Origin: CAZSHX01 sp964606895 | GTDB taxonomy: Bacteria > Bacteroidota > Ignavibacteria > Kapaibacteriales > UBA2268 | NCBI GenBank assembly: GCA_964606895.1 | Contig: CAZSHX010000008.1 | Span: 1 to 64,000 of the forward strand | Direction of reading: 5' to 3' | Length of the DNA stretch: 64,000 nucleotides | Shown: positions 43,543-53,637 of the stretch, piece after piece | Layout of the letters: the number at the start of each line of letters is the position of its first letter | Position numbering within the stretch: the first letter of the stretch is position 1 | Made by a program: the position numbers and the translations under genes | The notes under the pieces: model-generated | The model's input: the letters and a program-made list of their open reading frames with translations, nothing else | The model's database searches: none | What the model was told of the DNA's origin: nothing

Positions 43543-46500
43543 ATGAAAAAATTCATACTTGTTGCTCTTTTGGTTTTAATCTCGCTTCCTTTGTACTCTA
43601 AGAACGGGGACGCGTCTCTCTTGCCTGGAATGATTGGTGCAAATAATGCAGGAAAAGAATTCTGGTTCAGCGTTCCGCCATGCTTCGAATCCGATGTTAG
43701 TTATCCGAACCTAATTAAAATATATGTTACATCTAATGTTAAAACTCTTGTAACGGTTGAGGTCCCGGGAAAAGGATATTTCAAAGCAAGTTATACCTTA
43801 CCGAATGATGTTATTGATTTCAGTATAACTTCTGCACAGGGACAGCCTTTCTCCAAAAATCCCACCGATGAGAATGTGGCTGAAACTGTTTTTCAAAATG
43901 CCGGTATCTATGTTTACGCTGACGACCCGATTATTGTGTATTGTGTTGTTAGATACCGTGTGACAACTGAAGGTTTCATGGTAATTCCTGTTTCTTCGCT
44001 CGGCAGAGAGTATATCGTTGCAGGACATCCTGTGGATGCGATGTTCAGAGCAATTAACGAATATAAAATGCCATGCGTTACTACTGTTACCGCACCTTTT
44101 GATGATACAAAAATAAGGTTTACTCTTGGAGGAACCGCATTTACTAAAACCAAAGGCGGCATGAAACCTGGAGAAGTAAAAGAATGGTCACTGATGAAAG
44201 GCGATGTTTTTGCAATTTCGGCAGATACCGACGAAGGGGATTTGTCCGGCAGTAAAGTTGTATCCACAAAACCTGTGGCAGTTACTACCGGGAATATGTT
44301 GGCTAACATCCCTACAGGAAATGTATGGGGTGGTTACACTGCCGAAATGGATATGCCCACATTTACCTGGGGCAAGAATATTCATGTCGGGAAAATTCCA
44401 TACAGAAAATACGCATCTATTATCAGAGTTTTTGCAAAAGAACCAAATACCAAAATTTTCAGGAATGGTAAAAATATTGGAACCATCGCAACATCAGGAG
44501 GAATTTTGGGTAAGGGTTTCATGGAGATGCGAATGACTCAGGATGGTAACCCCGGTTCTGTTGTTATCTCAAGCGACCAACCAATTAGCGTGACGCTCTA
44601 CAATACCGGCGTTCAGGAAGATGGCGAACCTCTGCCAAAATGTGCCCCCTTCGTAATGTCTTCCATACCTGTTGAACAGTACCAAAAAGAAATATTCTTT
44701 TGCACTCCGAGAGTTAGTTCTGATTCTAATTCCGGGGAGAATTATGTTAATCTGGTTTATGAGACAGATTCTTTGGGGATGATGCCGGATGATATGGAAA
44801 TAGCCGGACCTGTTCATGGCGAAGCATTTGTCTGGAAAAAAGTATGGGATGAATTTCCCGGCATGGATGAACTATTTAAATATGATGTTAACGGTAAAAA
44901 ATATGCATTAAAGACGATTCAGCTGACCGGAAACGGAGTTTACAGCATCCGTTCCAAAACTCCTTTTGCCGCTTATGGCTTCGGTTTTGATTCTCTGAAT
45001 TCCTATGGCTATCCGCTGTCAGCGGCTCTTGCCACTATGGAAGAACTGACAGATACTCTTCCTCCTGTGCCGAAATATACAAGGTGCTGTTGTGATGGGA
45101 ATATTACTGACGGCGTTGTCACTGATATGCCTGAGGACAAAGCAATTCGTTCAAATCTTTCAACAATAGTATTTCAATCTGATGTCAGTTTCAATTATGT
45201 TTTTAAATATGTTGACTTTATTCCCGGGGATACAAGAACAACAAACTGGATACTTCAGGTCGTTGACCCATTAAAAGATGCACAAGCAGTTATAACATTT
45301 GCCGACAGAAGAGGCAATGACACAACGATTAAAATAAATTATTATGCACCAAAATACACAATCAGACCTAATCCTGTTGATTTCGGAATCATCAAAATCG
45401 GCGAAGAAAAAACAGTTGATTTCCATGCTATAAACATATCCTCAGAATCCGCAGTCATAATAGAGTTTTTCAATTTGGCATCTTCACCAAAGGGTTTTTC
45501 ATTAACCGGTCCATCTGTTCCATTTATCATTCCCCCAAATGATTCAATAAACTTTCAAGTGAAATTTACGGCTACAACCGGAGGTACTTTTAAGAATTCC
45601 ATATCAATCGCCGATTCATGTCATATTCCTACATTTGTATTTTTAACCGCAACAGTTGAGTATCCAATTATTTATGTCACTAACGTTAATTATTATCCTG
45701 TAACCACTGGAAATACTGCAACAAAAGAATTTCAGATTACTAATGAAGGTACTCTTGATTTGACAATTACAGGTTATACCGGACCAAGTAATAATGTATT
45801 TACAACAAGTCTTCCATATATTGATGCATCAAATCCATGGATTTTATTGCCAAAAGAAAGCAAAACTATCATGATAACTTTCAACCCGACCTCAATCGGT
45901 AAATTTACGGATAGGATTACTTTCATCAGCGATGCAGATACAAACCGGAAAAACTATTGCCTTATAAACGGAGAGGCTTCAATCCCCGGTTTAAAAGCCA
46001 ATAGCTATGATTGGTTTAACCGAAAGATTAACGGCACATACCCGCCCGACAACGACGAAAAGGTAATCACTCTTCTTAATGACGGAGCTGATGATGTTAC
46101 CATAAGCGGGATTAAAATTGTTTCGTATTTAATCGGTGAATCCTTTGAATTTGACAAAGATAAATTTACCGGAATGGTTATCAAAAAAAGTGAATCTGCT
46201 TATGTGCCGGTTGTTTTCCATCCAGTGCAGACAGGACAACATGAATTGATAATATTTTACAATAATACGTCCGGCAGTTCTCCTACAACCGTTTTACGCG
46301 GTTATGGAACACTCCTGAATTCAATTACTGATTTATTTAATTCGGGAATTAATATCATCACGCAAAACGAACAGTTGCTCATTGAATTACCGGAAAATAC
46401 TTCGGGTGATTTTTCTGTTTCAATTTTTGATTTGAAAGGTACGCAAGTTTATGCGAAAAAAGATATTCCGGCAACTTTCTCAAACCGGATAATTATAGAT

Positions 46501-46587
46501 TGCGGTGCTTTTGTCAATGGAACTTACTTGCTGAATTTAGCAAGCGGCGATAAATATTACATTAAGAAATTTGTTATATACAGATAA
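43543..46587 (+). CDS. T9SS cargo A of a four-gene array: IgGFc-binding-type domain, ASH domains, sorting domain
   Basis: Signal peptide (MKKFILVALLVLISLPLYS). Residues about 30-495 resemble the IgGFc-binding N-terminal domain: NNAGKEFWFSVPPCFESD, PNDVIDFSIT, DDPIIVYCVVRY and GFMVIPVSSLGREYIVAG. A Cys-rich connector (YTRCCCDGNITDG) links to ASH-type domains (about 600-930, with strings such as FKIT-like RITFISDADTNRK). The last 80 residues are a type A T9SS sorting domain (IITQNEQLLIELPEN... to IKKFVIYR). ATG at 43543 is preferred because GGGAAAG precedes it; the frame is open 16 codons further up. It heads a same-strand array with gaps of 56, 32 and 40 bases to the next paralogues. Role likely as a surface adhesin. 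Confidence 0.75.
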   Translation: MKKFILVALLVLISLPLYSKNGDASLLPGMIGANNAGKEFWFSVPPCFESDVSYPNLIKIYVTSNVKTLVTVEVPGKGYFKASYTLPNDVIDFSITSAQGQPFSKNPTDENVAETVFQNAGIYVYADDPIIVYCVVRYRVTTEGFMVIPVSSLGREYIVAGHPVDAMFRAINEYKMPCVTTVTAPFDDTKIRFTLGGTAFTKTKGGMKPGEVKEWSLMKGDVFAISADTDEGDLSGSKVVSTKPVAVTTGNMLANIPTGNVWGGYTAEMDMPTFTWGKNIHVGKIPYRKYASIIRVFAKEPNTKIFRNGKNIGTIATSGGILGKGFMEMRMTQDGNPGSVVISSDQPISVTLYNTGVQEDGEPLPKCAPFVMSSIPVEQYQKEIFFCTPRVSSDSNSGENYVNLVYETDSLGMMPDDMEIAGPVHGEAFVWKKVWDEFPGMDELFKYDVNGKKYALKTIQLTGNGVYSIRSKTPFAAYGFGFDSLNSYGYPLSAALATMEELTDTLPPVPKYTRCCCDGNITDGVVTDMPEDKAIRSNLSTIVFQSDVSFNYVFKYVDFIPGDTRTTNWILQVVDPLKDAQAVITFADRRGNDTTIKINYYAPKYTIRPNPVDFGIIKIGEEKTVDFHAINISSESAVIIEFFNLASSPKGFSLTGPSVPFIIPPNDSINFQVKFTATTGGTFKNSISIADSCHIPTFVFLTATVEYPIIYVTNVNYYPVTTGNTATKEFQITNEGTLDLTITGYTGPSNNVFTTSLPYIDASNPWILLPKESKTIMITFNPTSIGKFTDRITFISDADTNRKNYCLINGEASIPGLKANSYDWFNRKINGTYPPDNDEKVITLLNDGADDVTISGIKIVSYLIGESFEFDKDKFTGMVIKKSESAYVPVVFHPVQTGQHELIIFYNNTSGSSPTTVLRGYGTLLNSITDLFNSGINIITQNEQLLIELPENTSGDFSVSIFDLKGTQVYAKKDIPATFSNRIIIDCGAFVNGTYLLNLASGDKYYIKKFVIYR
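43663..43733 (+). repeat. 71-base run identical to 46764-46834
   Basis: The 71 bases encoding most of WFSVPPCFESDVSYPNLIKI and the next residues in paralogue A are identical to those in paralogue B, while flanking bases differ. Identity without third-base changes over 71 bases points to recent exchange between the copies. Confidence 0.85.
44764..44845 (+). repeat. 82-base run identical to 47862-47943
   Basis: This run (encoding roughly TDSLGMMPDDMEIAGPVHG and following residues) in A matches B exactly over 82 bases and breaks at both ends, with lower similarity outside. It is the longest exact match I found between the array members. Confidence 0.85.
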
Positions 46588-46643
46588 ATAATTAATATAT
46601 GTATATTTGTAAATACATATTAAGTTTGCTTATAGGAATGTGA

Positions 46644-49600
46644 ATGAAAAAGCTCATCTTTGTCATTTTTTTGGCACTATTATCACTTCCTTTGTTCTCG
46701 CAGAACAAGGACAAATCAACCTTGCCCGAAATGCTTTGGGTTAATAACGCAGGGAAGGAGTTTTGGTTCAGCGTTCCGCCATGCTTCGAATCCGATGTTA
46801 GTTATCCGAACCTAATTAAAATATATGTTACATCAAACATTAAAACTCTTGTTACGGTAGATGTTCCCGGTAAAGGATTTTTCAAAGCACAATATACCCT
46901 ACCGAATGATGTTATTGATTTCAGTATTACTCCAGCCCAGGGACATCCTTTTATAAAATCAGGATATGACGAGAATGTGGCTGAAGCAGTCTTTGCCAAG
47001 GCGGGTATTCATATAATTTGCGACGACCCGATTATTGTTTATTGTTTGGTACGCTATCAATCAACAAGTGATGGCTTCATGGTAATTCCGGTTTCTTCGC
47101 TCGGAAGTGAGTATATCGTTGCAGGACATCCTGTGGATGCTATGTTCAGAGCCGGATGGAACTACAAAATGCCATGTGTCACAACGATTACAGCCCCTTA
47201 TGACGATACAAAAGTTAGATTTACACTTGGCGGGACAATTTTTTCCAAAACAAAAGGCGGCATGACGACCGGGCAAACGCAGGAATGGTCACTCATGAAA
47301 GGTGATGTTCTTGCAATTTCTAATGATACAGACGAAGGAGACTTATCCGGTAGTAAAGTTGTTTCAACAAAACCCGTGGCTGTAACAACAGGCAACATGT
47401 GTGCAAATATCCCTACCGGAAATCAATGGTGCGATTATACAGCTGAAATGGATATTCCAACATTTGCATGGGGCAAAAACCTTCACATAGGAAAAATTTT
47501 CAATAGAACAAAAGCCTCTATTGTAAGAATTTTTGCTAAGGAACCTAACACAAAAATTTACCGAAACGGCTTGAATATTGGGACTATAGCAACAGCCGGC
47601 GGTGTTGAAGGCAAGGGTTTTCAGGTTATGCGAATGACGCAGGATTCAAAACCGGGTTCAGCAGTTTTCTCAGGTGACAAACCAATCACAGTGACGCTCT
47701 ACAATACAGGCGTTCAGGAAGATGGATACCCACTTCCGAATAGCGACCCCTTCGTAATGTCTTCCATACCCGTTGAACAGTATCAAAAGGAAATATATTT
47801 TTGTACCCCGGGTCTTAAAGATAGGTCTTTTAAGGAGAATTACGTTAATCTTGTTTATGAAACAGATTCTTTGGGGATGATGCCGGATGATATGGAAATA
47901 GCCGGACCTGTTCATGGCGAAGCATTTGTCTGGAAAAAAGTATTGAATGAATATGCCGGCATGGATGAACAATTCAAATATGATGTTAACGGTAAAAAAT
48001 ATGCTCTAAAATTAATCAAACTTCCAGGTGACGGTGTTTACAGCATACGTTCCAAAACTCCTTTTGCCGCTTATGCGTTTGGTTATGATTATATGGATTC
48101 TTACGGATATCCTCTGGCGGCGGCATTTACCGATATTGAAAAAGCCGATACTATTCCTCCTGTGCCGACATATACACTTAATTGTGACGGGAGTATTTCA
48201 GACGGGGTTGTTACTGATATGCCCGATGACAATGCTATTCGTTCTAACCTTTTAACAATAGTATTTCAATCATCTCTTAGTTTCAATTATTCATTCTATT
48301 ATGTTGGCTTCGAACCCGGTAAATCAAGAACAACAAGCTGGACACTTCAGGTTATTGATCCTTCTCAGGACGCTAAAGCAGTAATTACATTCACTGATAA
48401 AAATGGGAATGACACAACAATTGAGATTAATTTCTATGCTGTAAAATTGGCAATCAATCCTGCTCCGGTTTATTTTGGAGATTTCAAAATCGGAGAAGAA
48501 AAAACTCTGGATTTCTGGGCTGTAAACCAATCCTCAAGTTCTGCAATTACCGTCAAGTTTTTGAAGTTAGAATCATCAAATACCGGATTTTCAATAAATG
48601 CACCAAATGTTCCTTTTACTATTCAACCAAAAGATTCAATTAGTTTTCAGGTGAAATTCTCCGCCACAATCGGAGGCACTTTCGAGAATAACATTTTAAT
48701 CGGGGATTCATGCTCCCCAACCAAAACAGCATATATCTTATCAAGAGTAACAGGTCCGATTATTTATGTTTCTGATGCCATTTTTTTACTTTCAAAAGTA
48801 GGGACCGTTTCAACAAAAAGTTTTCAGATAACTAATGAAGGCACACTGGATTTAGTGATTACAGGCTATACGGGACCGAGCAATAACGTCTTTACAACAA
48901 ATCTACCACAGATTGATGCCTCTCATCCTTTGGTTTTAAAACCAAAGGAAAACCTGATTTTCCAAATAACATTCAGCCCAACATCCTCAGGAAAATTCAC
49001 TGACAGGATTACTTTCATCAGCGATGCCGAAACGAACAAAAAGAACTATTGTCAGGTTAATGCTGAATCAACAATACCGGGTTTGCAAGCAAATAGTTAC
49101 GACTGGAATAATAGAAGAATAAATTATATTTACCCGCCGGACAACTACGAAAAGGTAATCGCTCTATATAATGATGGAGCTGAAGAAATCATCATTTACG
49201 GAATTAATATAATTTCGGACAACAAGGGTTCTGCATTTGAATTTGATAGAGCCGGCTTTAATGCAATGATAATTAAGCAATACCAAAATGCTTATGTTCC
49301 TGTTGCTTTCCATCCTGTGCAAACCGGACAACATGAATTGATAATATCTTATAATAATACGTCCGGCAGTTCACCGACAACTGTTTTACGCGGTGTTGGA
49401 ATACTGCCGAATTCAGTAACTGATTTGCTTAATTCGGGAATAAATATTATTACTCAAAACGAACAGTTGCTTATTGAATTACCTGAAAATTCATCGGGTG
49501 ATTTTTCTGTTTCAATTTTTGATTTGAAAGGCACGCAGATTTACTCGAAAAAAGAAATTCCGGCAACTTTCTCAAACCGGATAATAATAGATTGCGGAAC

Positions 49601-49679
49601 GTTTGCCACCGGAACTTATTTGCTGAATTTAGTTAGTGGCAACAAATATTTCATTAAGAAATTTGTTATAAATAGATAA
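46644..49679 (+). CDS. T9SS cargo B of the four-gene array
   Basis: This 1011-residue protein has the same plan as A: signal peptide (MKKLIFVIFLALLSLPLFSQ), an IgGFc-binding-type domain, a Cys-poor connector (YTLNCDGSISDGV), three ASH-type segments, and a T9SS sorting domain ending KKFVINR. It is a full-length paralogue of A, sharing exact DNA runs with it, but other parts differ (for example DRSFKEN replaces SSDSNSGEN). A 57-base spacer with an AT-only inverted repeat (46597-46620) separates it from A. Confidence 0.75.
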   Translation: MKKLIFVIFLALLSLPLFSQNKDKSTLPEMLWVNNAGKEFWFSVPPCFESDVSYPNLIKIYVTSNIKTLVTVDVPGKGFFKAQYTLPNDVIDFSITPAQGHPFIKSGYDENVAEAVFAKAGIHIICDDPIIVYCLVRYQSTSDGFMVIPVSSLGSEYIVAGHPVDAMFRAGWNYKMPCVTTITAPYDDTKVRFTLGGTIFSKTKGGMTTGQTQEWSLMKGDVLAISNDTDEGDLSGSKVVSTKPVAVTTGNMCANIPTGNQWCDYTAEMDIPTFAWGKNLHIGKIFNRTKASIVRIFAKEPNTKIYRNGLNIGTIATAGGVEGKGFQVMRMTQDSKPGSAVFSGDKPITVTLYNTGVQEDGYPLPNSDPFVMSSIPVEQYQKEIYFCTPGLKDRSFKENYVNLVYETDSLGMMPDDMEIAGPVHGEAFVWKKVLNEYAGMDEQFKYDVNGKKYALKLIKLPGDGVYSIRSKTPFAAYAFGYDYMDSYGYPLAAAFTDIEKADTIPPVPTYTLNCDGSISDGVVTDMPDDNAIRSNLLTIVFQSSLSFNYSFYYVGFEPGKSRTTSWTLQVIDPSQDAKAVITFTDKNGNDTTIEINFYAVKLAINPAPVYFGDFKIGEEKTLDFWAVNQSSSSAITVKFLKLESSNTGFSINAPNVPFTIQPKDSISFQVKFSATIGGTFENNILIGDSCSPTKTAYILSRVTGPIIYVSDAIFLLSKVGTVSTKSFQITNEGTLDLVITGYTGPSNNVFTTNLPQIDASHPLVLKPKENLIFQITFSPTSSGKFTDRITFISDAETNKKNYCQVNAESTIPGLQANSYDWNNRRINYIYPPDNYEKVIALYNDGAEEIIIYGINIISDNKGSAFEFDRAGFNAMIIKQYQNAYVPVAFHPVQTGQHELIISYNNTSGSSPTTVLRGVGILPNSVTDLLNSGINIITQNEQLLIELPENSSGDFSVSIFDLKGTQIYSKKEIPATFSNRIIIDCGTFATGTYLLNLVSGNKYFIKKFVINR
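46764..46834 (+). repeat. 71-base run identical to 43663-43733
   Basis: This is the second copy of the 71-base exact match, in paralogue B, about 3.1 kb from the first. It gives a substrate for homologous recombination or gene conversion between A and B. Confidence 0.85.
47862..47943 (+). repeat. 82-base run identical to 44764-44845
   Basis: This is the second copy of the 82-base exact match, in paralogue B, about 3.1 kb downstream of the first. Immediately flanking bases differ from A, so the shared block is bounded. Confidence 0.85.
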
Positions 49680-49711
49680 ATTTTGGATTTCGTGTGCTTG
49701 AAGGAAAATAA

Positions 49712-51466
49712 ATGAAAAAGCTCATAATAGTGTCTCTGGTGGTTTTATCATCACTTTCATTGTTCGCGCAGAACAAGGACAAATCAAATTTGCCCGAAAT
49801 GTTAGGTACGAGTAATGCCGGTAAAAAGTTTTGGTTAAATATTCCTTCTTACATCATATCTGATACAGCAGTTGAAAACTTACTAAAAAAATATGCAACA
49901 TTACATGTTAAACCTCTTGCATCGGTGGAATTCTCAGATACACTTGCTCCAGCACCAATTTATACTTTGTGTTGTGACGGAAAAACTTGTCACGCAATGG
50001 TTACTGATTTGCCTGATGATCCATCAATTCGTTCAAATCTTTCGATGATTGTTCTTCAATCTGATGTCAGTTTCAATTATCTTTTCAAATATGATGCATT
50101 TATACCCGGGGAGTCAAGAAAAACGAGCTGGTCGCTTGAGGTTATAGACCCGGATCAAGATGCGAGAGCCGTTATTACATTTTCCGATAGAGGCGGCAAT
50201 GATACAACAATTGATATAAATTATCATGCAAGAAAATATACAATCAAGCCTAATCCTGTTGATTTTGGGACATTTAAATTGGGGGAAGAGAAAACAATAG
50301 ATTTCTGGGCTGTGAACTATTCAGAACAATCAGAAGTTACTATTGAAAATTTAAAATTTATGATGAATTACTACACGTTTACTTTTTTGCTTCCAAAACC
50401 ACTTCCATGGACGATAAGAAAGAAGGATTCAGTTAAATTCCAAGTAAAATTTACCGCAAATGAAGAGGGAGAGATGACAGATTCAATCGGACTCGGAGAT
50501 TACTGTCTGTTTTTCTACAAAGCAAAGGTTCATGCAACAGTATTCAGTCCGGTTATTAATGTTATTGATGTTGACTTTGATAATGTATCAGTAAAGAAAA
50601 CGGCTATAAAGGATTTTTTCATAAGCAACCAAGGAAATGTTGATTTAGTAATTTATGGTTATACCGGTCCAAGCAATAGTTGCTTTAGTACTAATCTTCC
50701 CATGATTAATCAAAAAAATCCTTTGATTTTGAAACCTAATGAAATCAAAACGTTCCAATTAACATTCAGCCCCAATTCCGTAAATAAATACGAAGATAAA
50801 ATCATTTTTACCAGCGATGCAGGCACAAATTTTAAAAACTACTGCAGTATCTATGCTTCATCCTCAAAACCTAACTTAAAAGCAAATAATTTCGATTGGG
50901 GTAATAAAAAGATTGACAGTACTTATCCTGAAGCAAGTGTTATAACCCTTGCAAATGATGGGAATGAAAATATCTATGTGTCTGATATGACTATTTTAAC
51001 TGATATTAATGGTGATGCGTTTGAATTTGATAGAAAGAAGATTACTTCTGGTTTAACAATAAGAATGAATAGTTCTGAAAATATTCCGGTTGTTTTTCAT
51101 CCAACCAAAATCGGTTTAAATGAATTGAAAATATCCTTTGACAATTCAGCCGATATTGTAGCAACAACTACTTTAAGCGGATATGGTACACTTACAAATT
51201 CGGTTACAGATTTGTTTAATTCGGGAATTAATATCATTACGCAAAATGAACAGTTGCTGATTGAATTACCCGAAAATTCATCAGGTGATTATTCTGTTTC
51301 AATTTTTGATTTGAAAGGAACGCAGGTTTACTCGAAAAAAGATATTCCGGCAACTTTCTCAAACCGGATAATTATTGATTGCGGCAATTTTGCCAATGGT
51401 ACTTACTTGCTGAATTTGGTAAGCAGTAATAAATATTACATCAAGAAATTTGTTATAAATAGATAA
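49712..51466 (+). CDS. T9SS cargo C of the array, lacking the binding domain
   Basis: The 584-residue paralogue keeps the signal peptide (MKKLIIVSLVVLSSLSLFAQ) and a 30-40 residue start of the IgGFc-type domain (NAGKKFWLNIPSYI). It then jumps directly to the connector (YTLCCDGKTCHAMV) and continues through ASH-type domains and a T9SS sorting domain almost the same as in A and B. It thus lacks about 430 residues of the presumed binding domain. The frame is intact, with its own start and ribosome-binding-type region (AAGGAAAATAA before ATG), so it is probably expressed. It may be a stalk-only form or a deletion product. Confidence 0.75.
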   Translation: MKKLIIVSLVVLSSLSLFAQNKDKSNLPEMLGTSNAGKKFWLNIPSYIISDTAVENLLKKYATLHVKPLASVEFSDTLAPAPIYTLCCDGKTCHAMVTDLPDDPSIRSNLSMIVLQSDVSFNYLFKYDAFIPGESRKTSWSLEVIDPDQDARAVITFSDRGGNDTTIDINYHARKYTIKPNPVDFGTFKLGEEKTIDFWAVNYSEQSEVTIENLKFMMNYYTFTFLLPKPLPWTIRKKDSVKFQVKFTANEEGEMTDSIGLGDYCLFFYKAKVHATVFSPVINVIDVDFDNVSVKKTAIKDFFISNQGNVDLVIYGYTGPSNSCFSTNLPMINQKNPLILKPNEIKTFQLTFSPNSVNKYEDKIIFTSDAGTNFKNYCSIYASSSKPNLKANNFDWGNKKIDSTYPEASVITLANDGNENIYVSDMTILTDINGDAFEFDRKKITSGLTIRMNSSENIPVVFHPTKIGLNELKISFDNSADIVATTTLSGYGTLTNSVTDLFNSGINIITQNEQLLIELPENSSGDYSVSIFDLKGTQVYSKKDIPATFSNRIIIDCGNFANGTYLLNLVSSNKYYIKKFVINR

Positions 51467-51506
51467 ATGGTTTCAATTATTATAAAATAACTTAAAGGAT
51501 ATCGTT

Positions 51507-53591
51507 ATGAAGAAGCTCATTTTTGCTTTGCTGATGATTTTAGTATCATTGCCTTTGTATTCTCAAAAACAGAACCCATCGTCTTTGCCCGAAAATATCG
51601 GAACTAACAACTGGGGCAAAGAATATTGGTTCTCAATTCCTCCCTGCTATACGGATGAAAGCGGCGGACAACCAAATTTTGTCAAAATTTTTGTTACTTC
51701 GCCATTCCAAACTCTGGTAACTGTTGAAAATTCATCAACGGGTTACATGCAGGCACGGACTACTATTCCTAATGATGTGATTGAATTTAATATCACTCCT
51801 GTACACGGTTTTCCGTATCTGAAAACAGGAAGGGATTCAACTGTTCCTGAAACAGTATTTTCATCTAAAGGAATTCATATTTATGCGGACTACCCGATGG
51901 TGGTGTATGTTGTTATCCGTTACCAAGCCACAAGTGATGGATTTTTAGCTATTCCTGTTTCTTCGTTGGGCAAGGAATATATTGTTGCCGGTACTCAGGT
52001 TGACCCTATGTTCACGGCTGTCTGGAATTACAAGCTCCCATGCATAACAACAATCACTGCCGCTTATGACGACACACAGGTTAGTTATACTCTCGGCGGT
52101 AATCCCATCACAAGAACCGCAGGCGGTATGGTTCCCGGAACAACCAGAGAATGGACTCTGATGCGTGGTGATGTTTTGGCTGTTTCTTCAGATGGTGACG
52201 GAGCTGACCTTTCGGGCAGTAAAATTGTTGCTTCGAAACCGATTGCCGTAGTTACCGGAAATATGTGTTCAAATATTCCTACAGGTAATCAATGGTGCGA
52301 CTACACAGTAGAAATGGACATCCCTACTTTTACCTGGGGACTTAACTGCCACGTAGGCAAAATTCCAAAAAGAAAATTTTCCTCAATTATTAAAATATTT
52401 GCTAAAGATTCAACAACAGCTATCTCCCGTAATGGTATTCCAATCGGTACAATCCAAAAAGGAGGCGGGATTGAAGGCGAAGCTTTTCTTACAATGCGTA
52501 TGACTTCGGATACTATGCCGCATTCGGTAGTTATTTCGGGAGATAAACCAATCTCAGTAACGTTGTATAATACCGGAGTTCAAGAGGACGGTTACCCATT
52601 GCCGAGCAGTGATCCGTTTGTTATGGCAACAACTCCACTTCAGCAATACCAGAAAGATATAACATTCTGTACACCGGGTATCCTTGGAGGGCAAGGATTC
52701 AAAGAAAATTATGTTAATCTTGTTTATGAAACTGACGAGAACAATATGATGCCGGACTTTTTTGAATTTGCAGGACCAGTTATGGGTGGTGAATTCCAAT
52801 GGACTCAACTAAACACACGTTTCCCTGGTGTTGATGAAATTTTCACTTACGATGTTTACGGTAAAAAATATGCAGTAAAAATGATTACCCTACCCGGTGA
52901 CGGTGTTTACAAAATTCGTTCGATAACACCATTTGCGGCTTATTCTTTTGGTTACGATTGGTGCGATTCTTACGGCTATCCCACATCAGCTGCTTTTGCA
53001 GATCAGGAAACCAACGATATTGAGCCTCCAGTCCCAACATGGACAACTAATCCTGACGGAGATGGTGCCGAGGGCGTAGTTACTGAAATGCCTGAAGATG
53101 CAGAAAATCGTTCTAATTTTTCGATGATAACTTTGAATCCTGATAGAAGCTCGAATGTTAATTTCTCTTATGATGCATTCATTGCAGGCGAAACAAGAAA
53201 AGTAATGTGGAAGGTCAAAGTTATTGACCCTGAAAAAGATGCTATGGCAACCATTATTTTTGCTGACAGAAGAGGCAACGATACTTCCGTTACAATTACA
53301 CTTTCTGCTCAGGAACCCGAAAGCGTTAAAGAGATGAAAAACTCTGATCTGGTAAGAATCAACATTCAGAACAATCAATTATTTATCGTACTTGATGAGA
53401 ATATTACCGATGAATTTGCACTAACCATTTTTGATTTGAATGGGACACAGGTTTATAGTAAATCAAGTATATCAGCTAATACATCGAACAAAATAACAGT
53501 TGACATTGGTAATTTTGCAAATGGAACTTACTTGCTGAATTTAGTAAGTCAGGATAAATACATTACGAAGAAGTTTTTAATACAGAGATAA
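51507..53591 (+). CDS. T9SS cargo D of the array, lacking the ASH domains
   Basis: The 694-residue paralogue has a signal peptide (MKKLIFALLMILVSLPLYSQ), a complete IgGFc-binding-type domain (about 25-490, WGKEYWFSIPPCYTDES), and the connector (VPTWTTNPDGDGAEGV, here without its Cys). It then goes directly to a T9SS sorting domain (about 615-694, ending KKFLIQR), skipping the ASH stalk of A and B. It is therefore the reciprocal of C. A 40-base gap separates C and D; a perfect hairpin follows its stop. Confidence 0.75.
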   Translation: MKKLIFALLMILVSLPLYSQKQNPSSLPENIGTNNWGKEYWFSIPPCYTDESGGQPNFVKIFVTSPFQTLVTVENSSTGYMQARTTIPNDVIEFNITPVHGFPYLKTGRDSTVPETVFSSKGIHIYADYPMVVYVVIRYQATSDGFLAIPVSSLGKEYIVAGTQVDPMFTAVWNYKLPCITTITAAYDDTQVSYTLGGNPITRTAGGMVPGTTREWTLMRGDVLAVSSDGDGADLSGSKIVASKPIAVVTGNMCSNIPTGNQWCDYTVEMDIPTFTWGLNCHVGKIPKRKFSSIIKIFAKDSTTAISRNGIPIGTIQKGGGIEGEAFLTMRMTSDTMPHSVVISGDKPISVTLYNTGVQEDGYPLPSSDPFVMATTPLQQYQKDITFCTPGILGGQGFKENYVNLVYETDENNMMPDFFEFAGPVMGGEFQWTQLNTRFPGVDEIFTYDVYGKKYAVKMITLPGDGVYKIRSITPFAAYSFGYDWCDSYGYPTSAAFADQETNDIEPPVPTWTTNPDGDGAEGVVTEMPEDAENRSNFSMITLNPDRSSNVNFSYDAFIAGETRKVMWKVKVIDPEKDAMATIIFADRRGNDTSVTITLSAQEPESVKEMKNSDLVRINIQNNQLFIVLDENITDEFALTIFDLNGTQVYSKSSISANTSNKITVDIGNFANGTYLLNLVSQDKYITKKFLIQR

Positions 53592-53595
53592 TATG

Positions 53596-53637
53596 TACCA
53601 TCACAAGACAGGAGGGAACTCCTGTCTTGTGATGGTA
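53596..53637. terminator. Perfect 19-bp hairpin after the array
   Basis: Arms TACCATCACAAGACAGGAG (53596-53614) and its exact complement (53619-53637) surround the loop GGAA, 5 bases past the stop of D. There is no long T run after it, so it may be a transcript-stabilising or partial terminator structure rather than a classic terminator. Confidence 0.7.

Noticed and set aside
46597..46620. AT-only inverted repeat between array genes A and B as a terminator
   Set aside because: The 8-base arms contain almost only A and T, so the stem would be weak; A and B are probably cotranscribed.
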